A stretch of DNA of 64,000 nucleotides from Paenibacillus herberti (GTDB taxonomy: Bacteria; Bacillota; Bacilli; Paenibacillales; Paenibacillaceae), in assembly GCF_002233675.1 (NCBI RefSeq), contig NZ_NMUQ01000001.1:1377212-1441211 (forward strand). Reading direction: 5' to 3'. Below the pieces are notes generated by a model. The model was not told the origin of the DNA, searched no databases, and was given only the letters and a program-made list of their open reading frames with translations. The translations under genes were made by a program, and so were the position numbers. Below are positions 1 through 9,132 of the stretch, piece after piece (the stretch's first letter is position 1; each line of letters opens with the position of its first letter).

Positions 1-843
1 ACGATGATGTATAACCAGGAAGTTTTGGAGCAGTACGGCGATACGGAATTGCCGGAAATGAACTCATTGCCGGAATTTGGAGATTTTCTGAAAAAATACT
101 GGGTGGTTGAGAACGGCGAGCAAGTGATGACTACTTTTTCGCCTTTTGAAGTATACGGCAACTTCAACAGCCTGATTACAATGGCTTTTCTGAACGGCGC
201 GGACCAAACGACCTTTTACAATCCGGAGACGAATAAGGCAACATTCAACGATCCCAAAATCGTAGAAGCGCTGGAATGGATGGTGCGCTTTAAACGGGAA
301 AATATCAATGACGAGCGCATTGAGAAGCTTAACAAAACGCTGCCGGAAAATACGTCTCGCTTTTTGGCGGGTAAGTCGCTGCTGGAGCCGGCGGTTCTCG
401 TTCATGTCAGAGAAAACTTGAAGGCCAATCCGGATATTCAACTAAAACCAATGCCTGCCGAATCACTTTGGGTGGGCGGACACGGCCTTTCCATGACAAC
501 TCTCGGTACAAAAGAAAACGAAATGGCCACCTGGTCGCTGATCAAATGGATCACCTCCAACAAAGTTGCCGCGGAAGCAAAGCTCAAAATTGATTCGGGC
601 CTATCTGCAATCAAGGATAACCCTTATCTGGTCGAGCAGGCTGAATCCGATCCCGTGCTTGCAGCAGCCTATGAGGTGCTGCAGCAAGCGAAGAAACATC
701 CGCCATTTTTGCCAGTGCCATTTGAGGAAGAATTCAATGCAAAAATCGGCGATGTTATGACGGGTGTACTTGAACCGAAGGCTTTCCTGGATCATATGAC
801 AAAATACTCGCAAACGCTGCTAGATGAAATTAAGGGTAAATAA
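1..843 (+). CDS. Extracellular solute-binding lipoprotein, C-terminal part (5' end outside window)
   Basis: This is the C-terminal 280 residues of a family-1-type solute-binding protein of an ABC importer; the start, signal peptide and lipobox lie before the window. It aligns along its whole visible length with the three paralogs that follow, sharing blocks such as YNQEVLEQYGDTE, YGNFNSLIT, NGADQ, FNDPKIVEALEWM and RFKREN. In the full paralogs these lie in the second two thirds of the protein. Binding-protein genes of this type usually sit with two permease genes, and none is visible here, so the permeases may lie upstream. The next gene starts 57 bases downstream with no terminator between, so the two are probably co-transcribed. 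The ligand is probably a sugar or glycan fragment by family; the specificity is not readable. Confidence 0.9.
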   Translation, partial: TMMYNQEVLEQYGDTELPEMNSLPEFGDFLKKYWVVENGEQVMTTFSPFEVYGNFNSLITMAFLNGADQTTFYNPETNKATFNDPKIVEALEWMVRFKRENINDERIEKLNKTLPENTSRFLAGKSLLEPAVLVHVRENLKANPDIQLKPMPAESLWVGGHGLSMTTLGTKENEMATWSLIKWITSNKVAAEAKLKIDSGLSAIKDNPYLVEQAESDPVLAAAYEVLQQAKKHPPFLPVPFEEEFNAKIGDVMTGVLEPKAFLDHMTKYSQTLLDEIKGK

Positions 844-899
844 TCCTTCATAAGCGCAAACAGTAAGCCCACTATTACATTGATTGGAGAGATTTTTTT

Positions 900-2294
900 A
901 TGATGCAATCAATAAAAAAAGGGTTCAATAAGATTGGCGCCATCATCTTGGTGATGACACTTGCAGCTTGCAGCGGCGGGACAGGCAACAGCGGAACGAA
1001 TAATGATCCAGGCAGCAATTCGGCAACAAATGCACCAGTGAATGTAGAAACAAACACGCCAGTGGAAAGCCAGCCGCCGGCAATCGATAAAACGGCCATT
1101 AAAGGCGAGATTAAAGTATTATCGATATTCGGCGGTGGAGCCATTGAAAATTTCAACACGATGATGGTCGAATTCAATAAAGAATATCCCAATGTCAAAG
1201 TGACGCATATGGAGCAGGGCATTAACGATCTGGCTGCACTTATATCGGCCGGCGATAATCCCGATGTCATCATTTCCGACGGCGGTCGGTTTCCGATCGG
1301 CTGGATTACGGACGGACTTATTCAGGATATGAAGCCGCTTATGGAGAAAGATCCAGAAATAACGGCTGATATGTTCTATGAGCCGGCTTATAATCGCGGA
1401 CTTGGCGTTCAAGGCCAATTATGGCAGCTCCCGTATACGGTCGATCCCAACTTCACGATGATTTACAATCAAGAGGTGCTGGAGCAGTACGGCGATACAG
1501 AAATTCCTGAATTGAATTCCTTGGCTGAATATGAGGACTTTCTGAAAAAGTACTGGGTAGTCGAAAATGGCGACCAGGTCATGACCACATATTCTCCGTT
1601 TGAAGTGTACGGCAATTTTAACAGCCTGATTACGGTTGCTTACCTCAACGGTGCGGATCAGAGCAGTTTTTATAATCCGGAAACGAATAAGGTGACATTC
1701 AATGATCCGAAAATTGTAGAATCGCTGGAATGGATGTTGCGTTTCAAACGTGAAAACATCGACGATGGCCGGATGACTAAGCTGAATGAGTCCCTTCCAG
1801 CCAATACGTCACGCTTCGCAGCCGGTAAATCGCTGCTGGAGCCGGGAGTTGTCGGCGCTGTCCGTGATGCTCTCAAGGTCAACCCCGACGCGCAATTGAA
1901 ACCGATGCCTGCCGAATCGCTCTGGATGGGCGGTCACGGAATCCACATGACCACCCTCGGCAAAAAGGAGAACGAAGAAGCCGGCTGGTCGCTTGTCAAA
2001 TGGATAAGCTCCAGCAAAGCAGCGGCGGAAATAAAGCTAAAAACAATTGCGAGCTTGTCCGGCATCAAGGATAATCCTTACCTGGTTGAGCAGGCGGAGA
2101 CCGATCCTGTAATGGCCGTTGCCCTTGAAATTTTGCAGCAAGCCCAAAAAGTGCCTCCGTTCCTGCCAGTGCCGTATGAAGGTGAATTCGACAAGAAATA
2201 CGGAGAGGTTCTGTCCGGCAAGCTGGAACCTAAGGCATTTTTGGACTATATGACCAAGTATACTCAGGCATTGTTGGATGAATTGAAGAAGTAA
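900..2294 (+). CDS. Solute-binding lipoprotein, paralog 2
   Basis: 464-residue extracellular sugar-type solute-binding protein of an ABC importer. The N-terminus has a basic stretch, a hydrophobic segment and a lipobox LAAC with the lipidated Cys at residue 24, followed by a Gly/Ser/Asn/Thr linker to about residue 65 and then the two-lobed binding domain. The ATG at 900 follows GGAGAG at 886-891; a second ATG at 903 is equally possible. It is very similar to the partial gene upstream and to the two genes downstream, so it belongs to a tandem amplification. A strong terminator follows the stop. Unlike paralogs 3 and 4 it has no cre-like operator of its own, which fits co-transcription with the preceding gene. 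Confidence 0.93.
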   Translation: MMQSIKKGFNKIGAIILVMTLAACSGGTGNSGTNNDPGSNSATNAPVNVETNTPVESQPPAIDKTAIKGEIKVLSIFGGGAIENFNTMMVEFNKEYPNVKVTHMEQGINDLAALISAGDNPDVIISDGGRFPIGWITDGLIQDMKPLMEKDPEITADMFYEPAYNRGLGVQGQLWQLPYTVDPNFTMIYNQEVLEQYGDTEIPELNSLAEYEDFLKKYWVVENGDQVMTTYSPFEVYGNFNSLITVAYLNGADQSSFYNPETNKVTFNDPKIVESLEWMLRFKRENIDDGRMTKLNESLPANTSRFAAGKSLLEPGVVGAVRDALKVNPDAQLKPMPAESLWMGGHGIHMTTLGKKENEEAGWSLVKWISSSKAAAEIKLKTIASLSGIKDNPYLVEQAETDPVMAVALEILQQAQKVPPFLPVPYEGEFDKKYGEVLSGKLEPKAFLDYMTKYTQALLDELKK

Positions 2295-2307
2295 TAGATC
2301 GGAAGAG

Positions 2308-2347
2308 GAGCATTTGCCGTCCCAATCGACGGCAGATGCTCTTTTTT
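2308..2347 (+). terminator. Intrinsic terminator after binding-protein paralog 2
   Basis: A 14-base stem (GAGCATTTGCCGTC with GACGGCAGATGCTC, one wobble) closes a six-base loop and runs into TTTTTT. Confidence 0.9.
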
Positions 2348-2360
2348 AATCATTACTTAT

Positions 2361-2403
2361 AAATTGGCATAATCCGCCATTGTTTTGTCTGAAAGCGCTT
2401 TGA
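2361..2403 (+). promoter_or_regulatory. Conserved promoter-region block with cre/LacI-like operator
   Basis: The block AAATTGGCATAATC...GCCA...TTGTC is followed by TGAAAGCGCTTTGA at 2390-2403, whose core AAAGCGCTTT is a perfect palindrome. It matches the CcpA cre consensus TGWNANCGNTNWCA except for one base. The same block stands before paralog 4 (operator 4022-4035), and a related site stands before the isomerase operon (5709-5722). The factor could be CcpA or a LacI-family regulator encoded outside the window. Confidence 0.7.
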
Positions 2404-2503
2404 TGCCTACTAAATCCAGCGGCTACACTAAACTTGTCGAAAGGAATCGAACTAACAAACCAAACAACATGCCAGCTACTTCAACTACAGGAGGAAAGTC
2501 TAC

Positions 2504-3886
2504 ATGAGACAGAAAGCTCGTAAAGGATTGAAAACGATCGGTGCAATCGGTTTGGTGACCGTGCTTGCGGCTTGCAGCAGCGGGGGCGCAGGCAATAACA
2601 GTGCCAACAATGCCGCTAATGCTGGGACAAGCCCGCAGCCGAGCACGACAGCAGAACAGACTTCCACGCCGGATAACTCCGCCGTCAAAGGCGATATTAA
2701 AGTTCTTTCTATCTTTGCAGGAGGCCCAGCCGAAAACTTCAAAAAAATGATGGAAAAATTCAACGAGACTTATCCAAATGTGAAAGTGACGTATATGATG
2801 CAAGGCATCGATGATTTGCCGGCGCTGATCTCGGCCGGGGATACGCCGGACATCATGCTGGCGGGTGGCGGCAACGGGAACTATCCGGCAAGTTGGATTC
2901 CCGACAATCTGATCCAGGATCTGGCGCCTTTTATTGAGAAGGACAAGTCCTTCAGCGCCGATTCATTGTATGAGACCGCTTACAAAAGAGGAGTCACTAC
3001 AGATGGAAAAGTGTGGCAGCTTCCTTATTCCGTCGATCCGAACTTTACGATTGTATACAACCGCGACGTGTTGGAGCAGTACGGCAATACGGAGCTTCCG
3101 GATATGAATTCCTTGCAGGGGTTTGAGGATTTTGTCAAAAGCTACTGGATTGCGGAAAATGGGGAACAGGTGATGACGACATCTTCTCCGCTGGAGCTAT
3201 ACGGGAACTTCAACAGTCTCACGACCTTTGCCTATTTAAACGGAGCGGACGCAAGCACGTTCTACAATCCAGACACGAATAAAGTAACGTTCAACGATCC
3301 GAAAATCGTAGAAGCGCTTGAGTGGCTTGTTCGCTTTAAACGGGAAAACATCGATGACGAACGGATTAAGAAGCTGCAGGATTCATTGCCGGCAAACACA
3401 TCCCGCCTCATTGCTGGCAAATCGCTGATGGAGCTTTCCGTCGTGGGGCATGTCCAACAGGCTCTTCAGCTCAATCCTGATCTGGAGCTCGCTCCAATGC
3501 CGTCGAATTCTCTCTGGCTGGGCGGACACGCGCTCTTCATGACAACACTCGGCAAAAAAGAGAACGAAGAGGCGGCATGGTCGCTGATTAAATGGCTCAG
3601 CTCCAGCAAGGAAGCGGCCGAAATCAATCTCCAGCTGAATGGCACGATATCCGCGGCGAAGGATAACCCTTACTTGCTGCAGCAAGCGGAGTCCGATCCA
3701 GCGCTTAAAGTCGCATATGACATTCTACAACAAGCGAAAAAGCTTCCGCCGTTCCCGCCGGTTCAATTCCAGGACGAATTCGACCGTAAATACGGGGATG
3801 TGATCAACGGAACGCTTGAGCCGAAGGCATTTCTGGATCATATGACGACCTATATCCAAGCTTTGCTGGACGAAAAAAAATCTTAA
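2504..3886 (+). CDS. Solute-binding lipoprotein, paralog 3
   Basis: 460-residue lipoprotein of the same ABC-importer binding-protein family as its neighbours. Lipobox LAAC gives Cys24, followed by a Ser/Asn/Ala-rich tether to about residue 65. The start is fixed by AGGAGG at 2489-2494, nine bases before the ATG. The conserved blocks NGAD, FYNPDTNK, FNDPKIVEALEWL and RFKRENIDDERI are present, and differences from paralogs 2 and 4 are spread over the whole protein. It has its own upstream operator-containing region and its own terminator, so it is a separate transcription unit. No permease gene is adjacent. Confidence 0.93.
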   Translation: MRQKARKGLKTIGAIGLVTVLAACSSGGAGNNSANNAANAGTSPQPSTTAEQTSTPDNSAVKGDIKVLSIFAGGPAENFKKMMEKFNETYPNVKVTYMMQGIDDLPALISAGDTPDIMLAGGGNGNYPASWIPDNLIQDLAPFIEKDKSFSADSLYETAYKRGVTTDGKVWQLPYSVDPNFTIVYNRDVLEQYGNTELPDMNSLQGFEDFVKSYWIAENGEQVMTTSSPLELYGNFNSLTTFAYLNGADASTFYNPDTNKVTFNDPKIVEALEWLVRFKRENIDDERIKKLQDSLPANTSRLIAGKSLMELSVVGHVQQALQLNPDLELAPMPSNSLWLGGHALFMTTLGKKENEEAAWSLIKWLSSSKEAAEINLQLNGTISAAKDNPYLLQQAESDPALKVAYDILQQAKKLPPFPPVQFQDEFDRKYGDVINGTLEPKAFLDHMTTYIQALLDEKKS

Positions 3887-3908
3887 CCGAATAGAAGTTT
3901 ACCTTCTG

Positions 3909-3939
3909 CACCCTGGGGCCTCCACCTTGGGGTGTTTTT
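3909..3939 (+). terminator. Intrinsic terminator after binding-protein paralog 3
   Basis: CACCCTGGGG pairs with CCTTGGGGTG (ten pairs, three of them wobble) and is followed by TTTTT. Confidence 0.75.
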
Positions 3940-3990
3940 CCAGTTCAAGGGGCCAGTCTTTGATGCAGTCGGCATTATTTCACCTGCTCC

Positions 3991-4035
3991 ATAAATTGGC
4001 ATAATCGGCCACTATATTGTCTGAAAGCGCTTTGA
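3991..4035 (+). promoter_or_regulatory. Second copy of the operator-containing promoter block
   Basis: ATAAATTGGCATAATC, GGCCA, TTGTC and then TGAAAGCGCTTTGA at 4022-4035, nearly identical to the block before paralog 3. Downstream, short blocks such as AACCAAACAAAC and CAGC-AACTTCAA also resemble the paralog 3 leader, so promoter and leader were duplicated with the gene. Confidence 0.7.
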
Positions 4036-4145
4036 TTTTAATGAAATGGCAGGCTACGCTGGGGTTGTCACCATCGTTTAACCAAACAAACCAAACAAAG
4101 TCAAACATCAGGCCAGCAACTTCAATCAAAGGGAGGAAGGTCTAA

Positions 4146-5531
4146 ATGGGTCAAAAGACAACAGAAAGATTTAAAATGATTGGTGCAATTGGATTGGTCA
4201 CTACTTTGCTAGCAGCGTGCAGCGGAGGTGGGGGCGGAGTCGCCAATGTGGCGAATCAATCGAACAGCAGTAATACCAGTAGTAATACGAGCACAAATAC
4301 TACGGCTACGGAGGCTCCTGCACCAACAAACAATACGGAAATAAGTGGAGAGGTGAAGGTTCTTTCTATATTTGGAAGCGGCTGGTCCGACTACTTCAAC
4401 TCGTTGATGGCGGAGTTCAATAAGGTTTATCCCAATATCAAAGTGACTTATATGCAACAATTGACGAATGATCTGCCAGCTTTGATTTCTGCAGGGGATA
4501 ACCCCGACATTCTTTTGGACGGGAGATTTCCAAGCGAATGGATCAAAGATAATCTGATTCAAGATTTGACACCATTCATTAAGGCGGATCCGACGTTTAA
4601 ATCCGATGATTTTTATGAACCCGCTTACAAAAGAGGATTCAGTGCGGACGGAAAAATATGGCAGCTTCCTTATGCGATTGATCCCAACTTCTCTATCGTC
4701 TACAACCGCGAAGTGTTGGAACAGTATGGACACACAGAATTCCCGGAAATGAACTCCCTTCAGGAGTTTGAGGATTTTGCAAAGGAATTTTGGGTAGTTG
4801 AGAACGGTGAGCAAGTGATGACCACGTTCTCCCCATTAGAGCTGTATGGAAACTTTAATAGCTTGTTGACATTTGCTTATATGAACGGAGCGGATTCTAC
4901 TACTTTTTACGATCCGGCAACAAACAAAGTTAATTTCCACGATCCAAAGATCGTCGAAGCTCTCGAATGGTTGGTCCGATTCAAACGGGAAAATATCGAT
5001 GATGAACGGATTAAAAAACTTCAGGAATCCTTACCTAAAAATACATCCCGCTTAATTGCCGGCAAATCGCTTTTTGAAGCGGCCGTTGTTGGACATGTTC
5101 AAGAGAATCTGAAGCTCAATCCAGATTTGGAGCTTGTGCCAATGCCGACTTCTTCACTCTGGTTTGGTGGTCACTCCATGATGATGACGACGCTAGGCAA
5201 AAAAGAAAATGAAGCTGCCACCTGGGCGCTTTTGAAATGGATCAGCATGGACAAAGCTGCCGCTGAATTCAAGCTGAAAAATGGTGGAAGTGTTTCTGCC
5301 ATCAAGGATAATCCTTATTTAGTTGAGCAGGCCAAAACAGATCCGGCCATGAAAGTTGTTTATGACATCGTCCAACGAGCTCAGAAGACACCGCCATACG
5401 TTCCTGTTGAATTCGAGAATGAATTAAACGCGAAATATGGGGATGTAATTAGCGGCAAGCTCGAGGCAAAAGCTTTTCTGGAGCATATGACGCAGTACAC
5501 GCAGGCAAAGCTGGATGAACTGGCGAAATAA
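4146..5531 (+). CDS. Solute-binding lipoprotein, paralog 4
   Basis: 461-residue member of the same binding-protein family. Lipobox LAAC gives Cys25, followed by an Asn/Ser/Thr-rich linker to about residue 65. GGGAGG at 4131-4136 fixes the ATG nine bases downstream. The family blocks NGAD, FYDPATNK, FHDPKIVEALEWL and RFKRENIDDERI are present. The gene has its own operator-bearing upstream region and a terminator behind it. It is the binding-protein gene nearest to the isomerase/sulfatase operon, which has a matching operator, so it is a good candidate for binding that operon's substrate; this is inference. Confidence 0.93.
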   Translation: MGQKTTERFKMIGAIGLVTTLLAACSGGGGGVANVANQSNSSNTSSNTSTNTTATEAPAPTNNTEISGEVKVLSIFGSGWSDYFNSLMAEFNKVYPNIKVTYMQQLTNDLPALISAGDNPDILLDGRFPSEWIKDNLIQDLTPFIKADPTFKSDDFYEPAYKRGFSADGKIWQLPYAIDPNFSIVYNREVLEQYGHTEFPEMNSLQEFEDFAKEFWVVENGEQVMTTFSPLELYGNFNSLLTFAYMNGADSTTFYDPATNKVNFHDPKIVEALEWLVRFKRENIDDERIKKLQESLPKNTSRLIAGKSLFEAAVVGHVQENLKLNPDLELVPMPTSSLWFGGHSMMMTTLGKKENEAATWALLKWISMDKAAAEFKLKNGGSVSAIKDNPYLVEQAKTDPAMKVVYDIVQRAQKTPPYVPVEFENELNAKYGDVISGKLEAKAFLEHMTQYTQAKLDELAK

Positions 5532-5561
5532 TCGAGGATAACATCAGCTCTAGCATTTGTG

Positions 5562-5619
5562 AAAAAAGAAGCATCTACCTGCCATCGAATAGATGCTGGC
5601 TCGTATGATGCTTCTTTTT
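5562..5619 (+). terminator. Intrinsic terminator after binding-protein paralog 4
   Basis: AAAAAGAAGCATC pairs with GATGCTTCTTTTT around a loop that itself contains a GCATCTA/TAGATGC hairpin. The A tract/T tract makes it potentially bidirectional. Confidence 0.85.
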
Positions 5620-5708
5620 CTATTCCAGCTAAGCGGCCACTTTGCTCCAATAGTTCCTACTTTTTCTGTAACCGCTTGCAATTCGTCCTGATCGACCATG
5701 ATATTGTC

Positions 5709-5722
5709 TGAAAACGCTTTGA
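5709..5722 (+). promoter_or_regulatory. cre/LacI-like operator before the isomerase-sulfatase operon
   Basis: TGAAAACGCTTTGA, preceded by TTGTC exactly as at 2390 and 4022 and differing from those sites by one base. It lies 101 bases before the isomerase start. It links this operon to the binding-protein genes under one regulator. Confidence 0.65.
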
Positions 5723-5823
5723 GGCTAGGTCTGCCACCGACTAAAATGGACACAAATAGCAAAACCAGCATATAACTATAGCCATCTGTTCCTGGAACGA
5801 TGAGCTCACTAGGAGGAGCAATC

Positions 5824-6660
5824 ATGATTAAATTAGGCGTAAATTCTGTATTGTTCAAAGACTTCGACGTAGAGACGGCTGTAAAACATATTGCATTATG
5901 CGGTTATGACGGTGTTGAGCTTTCCGCCATTCAAGGCATGTGTGAACATCTGGTATTAGATGCCTGGCAAGGACAAGCCGAAGAGCTGAAGCGCTTAGCT
6001 AAGGAATACGGCGTCTCGTACCTGTCCATGGAAGTTGCATCGCTTGATGAAGCACGCTTGACCAAAGCGTTCGAAGCTGCGCAAGCGATTGGAATTCCGG
6101 TTGTCAACGTCGGTCCTGGCGGCAAGAGCAATGACGAAGCAGACCTGATGCAGTCGATCGCGACATTATCCCGTTTATCCGACTTGGCTGCTTCTTATGG
6201 AGTAACGCTTTGCGTGAAAGCCCATGTTGGCAACGCAATCTATAATACGCCAACAACGTTGCGCGCAATGGAGGCGATAGACAGTGCGGGATTTGGAATC
6301 GACATGGACCCAAGCCATGTTTATCGTGCAGGCGAGAATCCGGAGGAAGCACTGCCGCAAGTATTGTCAAGAGTGAAGCATGTTCACATCCGGGATTGCA
6401 AAGGACGCAGCGCAGGTCCGGGAGCGATTGGACAGCAAGCTTGCGGCCGTGGTGATATCGACCTTGCCGCCTACTGCAAAGTGCTTGCAGACGGCAATTA
6501 CGAGGGTCCAGTTTGTCTGGAAGTGATCGGGGCGGCCGGACACTCGCTTGCCGAAGTATCGATCGTGGCCGCAGAAAGCTACGGATATTTAAATGGCTGC
6601 CTGAAGGCGCTTGGAGCAAGACCATCGCAAGACGACGCTCTGCAGCGTCAAAACGGATAA
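5824..6660 (+). CDS. Sugar phosphate isomerase/epimerase (xylose-isomerase-like TIM barrel)
   Basis: 278-residue protein of the AP-endonuclease-2/xylose-isomerase-like TIM-barrel family, which includes IolE/IolI- and tagatose-epimerase-type enzymes. Family landmarks are N-terminal LGVNSVLF, GYDGVELS near residue 30, GIDMDPSHVYRAGE with the metal-ligand Asp/His region, HVHIRDCKG and a C-terminal CLEVIG segment with a Glu ligand. AGGAGG at 5811-5816 selects the ATG at 5824; an upstream in-frame ATG at 5800 lacks a site. It is the first gene of a six-gene operon with sulfatase-like enzymes, a dehydrogenase and a CysC-like kinase, and probably isomerises or epimerises the sugar they release or modify. 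The exact substrate is not readable. Confidence 0.85.
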   Translation: MIKLGVNSVLFKDFDVETAVKHIALCGYDGVELSAIQGMCEHLVLDAWQGQAEELKRLAKEYGVSYLSMEVASLDEARLTKAFEAAQAIGIPVVNVGPGGKSNDEADLMQSIATLSRLSDLAASYGVTLCVKAHVGNAIYNTPTTLRAMEAIDSAGFGIDMDPSHVYRAGENPEEALPQVLSRVKHVHIRDCKGRSAGPGAIGQQACGRGDIDLAAYCKVLADGNYEGPVCLEVIGAAGHSLAEVSIVAAESYGYLNGCLKALGARPSQDDALQRQNG

Positions 6661-6672
6661 TAAGGAGAGCTG

Positions 6673-8094
6673 ATGATCATGAGCGCAAACACGAATAAAA
6701 AACCGAATGTATTGTTTCTGGGCATCGACAGCTTACGTCGAGATCATATGAGTTCATATGGATACACAAAGCTGACTACACCTCATATCGACGAATATGC
6801 TACGGGAGGTACCTTGTTTGAAAATCATTTCAGCCCAAGCGTGCCGACTACGCCGGGATATGCTTCGATGCTGACAGGTATGGATTGCTTCGGGACCGAC
6901 GTCGTAGCGCTTCGCCATGAAGGCGGTCTCGGCGGCCATGTGAAGACATTGGCCGAGGTGCTTCGCGAGCGGGGTTACAATACGACTTGCATCGGTTTTT
7001 CCGGTAATGCATCGGCAAGAGGCTTCGATCTTTATCTTGATTACGACGGCTGGGGACCAGACGGATCAGGCCGAAGTCCAAAGGCAGAACGCATGAACGA
7101 TGTCGCTATTCCGGAACTGAAACGTCTTGCTGCGGAAGACAAACCGTTTCTGTTGTTCCTTCGGCATATGGATCCGCATTCGCCTTATTTGCCGCCACAG
7201 CCCTTCGATCGCCTCTTCTATGAAGGCAACGAAAGAGACCCCAATAACAGGTCGCTGGAAGGCATGGACAACTTTGAGCCGTTCGTTCACTATCTTCGCT
7301 CCTGGATTCCAAAAGACTGCACCGACTCGGATTATGTTGATGCCCAATATGATGGTGCTGTCGCCTATATGGATGCCTGCATCCGCCGTATATTTACCGC
7401 ATTAGAGGAACTGGGCATTGAGGAGGAAACGCTTGTCGTCATTACAGCTGACCATGGCGAAACGTTGAACGAGCATGAATGCTACTACGACCATCACGGG
7501 CTGTATGAAACGAATCTGGTTACTCCGTTCATTCTGCGCTTCCCTGGCAAGGTACCGGCAGGCAAACGGATGTCCGATCATACCCAGATCAAAGATATTA
7601 TGCCTACTGTGCTCGAGTTACTCGGCATAGAGACGGGGATAACATTTGACGGCAGAAGTCTCGTTGAGTATATCAATGGCGGGGAACTAGAACGTGAGCC
7701 GGAGTTCTACATTACGGAGTGTACCTGGATGCGCAAGCATGGCTGGCGTACACCAGAGTGGAAGCTGATCGTCGCTCTGGAGCCGGATTTCCACTTCAAA
7801 CCAGAAATCGAGCTGTATAACCTGATTCTCGATCCGCAGGAGCTGAACAATGTAGCCGAGCAGGAGCCTGAAGTTGTGAAACTGCTGATTGGCCGTATGG
7901 AAGCCCATATCAGCCGCAGGGAAGATTCCACTGGACGGGCGAATCCGATGATTACAAACCTGAACTGGCACGGTCACCAAGGCGGTCCGTTCAAGGATTC
8001 TCAGGAAGCATACGAAACGATGCGGATCGGCTCAGCGAGCAATGCCCGCAAGTTGCAAGAAAAAGAGGTAGAGGAAAAAGTAGTGGAGGGATAA
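6673..8094 (+). CDS. Sulfatase-like hydrolase A, threonine at the nucleophile position
   Basis: 473-residue member of the alkaline-phosphatase/sulfatase superfamily, with no signal peptide and so cytoplasmic. It has the N-terminal metal motif LGIDSLRRDH (Asp19), TADHGE with the second metal Asp/His pair, and HMDPHSPYLPP. In sulfatases the C/S-x-P-S-R motif ends ten residues before the G of LTG. Here that stretch reads TTPGYASMLTG, so Thr59 takes the place of the Cys/Ser turned into formylglycine and the Arg is missing. Thr is the nucleophile in LtaS-type relatives, so a phosphodiesterase or transferase role is possible. GGAG at 6664 precedes ATGs at 6673 and 6679, and either could be used. 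The gap to the isomerase is 12 bases. Confidence 0.85.
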   Translation: MIMSANTNKKPNVLFLGIDSLRRDHMSSYGYTKLTTPHIDEYATGGTLFENHFSPSVPTTPGYASMLTGMDCFGTDVVALRHEGGLGGHVKTLAEVLRERGYNTTCIGFSGNASARGFDLYLDYDGWGPDGSGRSPKAERMNDVAIPELKRLAAEDKPFLLFLRHMDPHSPYLPPQPFDRLFYEGNERDPNNRSLEGMDNFEPFVHYLRSWIPKDCTDSDYVDAQYDGAVAYMDACIRRIFTALEELGIEEETLVVITADHGETLNEHECYYDHHGLYETNLVTPFILRFPGKVPAGKRMSDHTQIKDIMPTVLELLGIETGITFDGRSLVEYINGGELEREPEFYITECTWMRKHGWRTPEWKLIVALEPDFHFKPEIELYNLILDPQELNNVAEQEPEVVKLLIGRMEAHISRREDSTGRANPMITNLNWHGHQGGPFKDSQEAYETMRIGSASNARKLQEKEVEEKVVEG

Positions 8095-8097
8095 GCG

Positions 8098-9132
8098 ATG
8101 ATTAGAGTCGCCGTAATCGGCCTAAATCATATCGGTCTCCTGCACTGTCGCGTGTACAAGGAGCATCCCGATGTTGAGCTGGTCGCTGTATGTGATTTAC
8201 GCGGTGACATGGCAAGATCGGCTGCCGAGCGATTCGGTGCAACGCCCTATGATAATGTTCTGTCCATGCTTGCTAATGAAGATATCGATGTTGTAAGTGT
8301 TGCTACAGGTGGCGTGGAGAATGGCTCGCATCATCTGGAGCCAACGATGCAAGCCATTGAAGCAGGCAAAGATGTTCTCGTCGAGAAGCCTATTTCGAAT
8401 CGCCTGCATGAGGCGCGTATGATGGTCGATGCAGCAGCCGCACGAGGTGTGCGGCTCGCCTGCAACCTCAATCACCGCTTTGTTCCCGCAGCGAAGAGAG
8501 CGAAAGAGTGGATCAGTCAAGGCGAGCTCGGCCAGCTCTTGTTCGTTAATATGAAGCTGACCATCGGCAGTGGCAATGAATCTACGCCTTGGGTCCATTT
8601 GCGGGCGCTGCATCCACATTCATTCGACGTATTGCGTTATTTTGGCGGCGATGTCGCAAGGGTGCAGTCCTTTATGACCAAAGCTCCCGGGCGTTCCGTC
8701 TGGTCGACGGCTTCTATCAATCTCGAATTCACTTCCGGTGCGGTTGGGCATTTGACGGGGAGTTACGATATGCATGGCGGACATCCCATTGAACGATGTG
8801 AGGTGGGAGGGACGAATGGAAGATTCGTCCTCGATAACGTGTATGAGAGCCTGACGCTCTATCCGAGCGGAAGCGATGAACAGCGCGTGTTCAAAAATTC
8901 CATTTTCGCAAGTCCATCAGGATTCGATTCAACCTTCTTCAACCGGATCGGGGCTTTTATTAAGGAAGTTAAGGACGGGGTTCCCCCGGATCAAATATCC
9001 GCTTCGGGTGCAGACGCCCTAGCGGTACAACGAATCATTGAAGCGGCAATCCGCTCCCAGCTTGAGAACGGTGCGCCAATTCGCATCAGTGACATCTATG
9101 ACGAGAAGCGTGAGGGAGTGCAGCAAGCATGA
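8098..9132 (+). CDS. Gfo/Idh/MocA-family NAD(P)-dependent dehydrogenase
   Basis: 344-residue sugar or cyclitol oxidoreductase. The N-terminal Rossmann fold begins VAVIGLNHIG (the second glycine of GxGxxG is Asn) and EKPIS lies near residue 97. The C-terminal alpha/beta substrate domain includes LNHRFVPAAK and HPHSFDVLRYFGGD. GGAGGG at 8085-8090 precedes the ATG at 8098, three bases after the sulfatase-like A stop. Its end overlaps the CysC-like gene by ATGA. It presumably oxidises or reduces a ring hydroxyl of the substrate handled by this operon. Two other dehydrogenases of the family occur in this window, at 13689 and 51644. Confidence 0.9.
   Translation: MIRVAVIGLNHIGLLHCRVYKEHPDVELVAVCDLRGDMARSAAERFGATPYDNVLSMLANEDIDVVSVATGGVENGSHHLEPTMQAIEAGKDVLVEKPISNRLHEARMMVDAAAARGVRLACNLNHRFVPAAKRAKEWISQGELGQLLFVNMKLTIGSGNESTPWVHLRALHPHSFDVLRYFGGDVARVQSFMTKAPGRSVWSTASINLEFTSGAVGHLTGSYDMHGGHPIERCEVGGTNGRFVLDNVYESLTLYPSGSDEQRVFKNSIFASPSGFDSTFFNRIGAFIKEVKDGVPPDQISASGADALAVQRIIEAAIRSQLENGAPIRISDIYDEKREGVQQA

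Noticed and set aside
4209-4814. 201-codon minus-strand frame
   Set aside because: Antisense of a clear solute-binding gene, without start signals or recognisable protein features.
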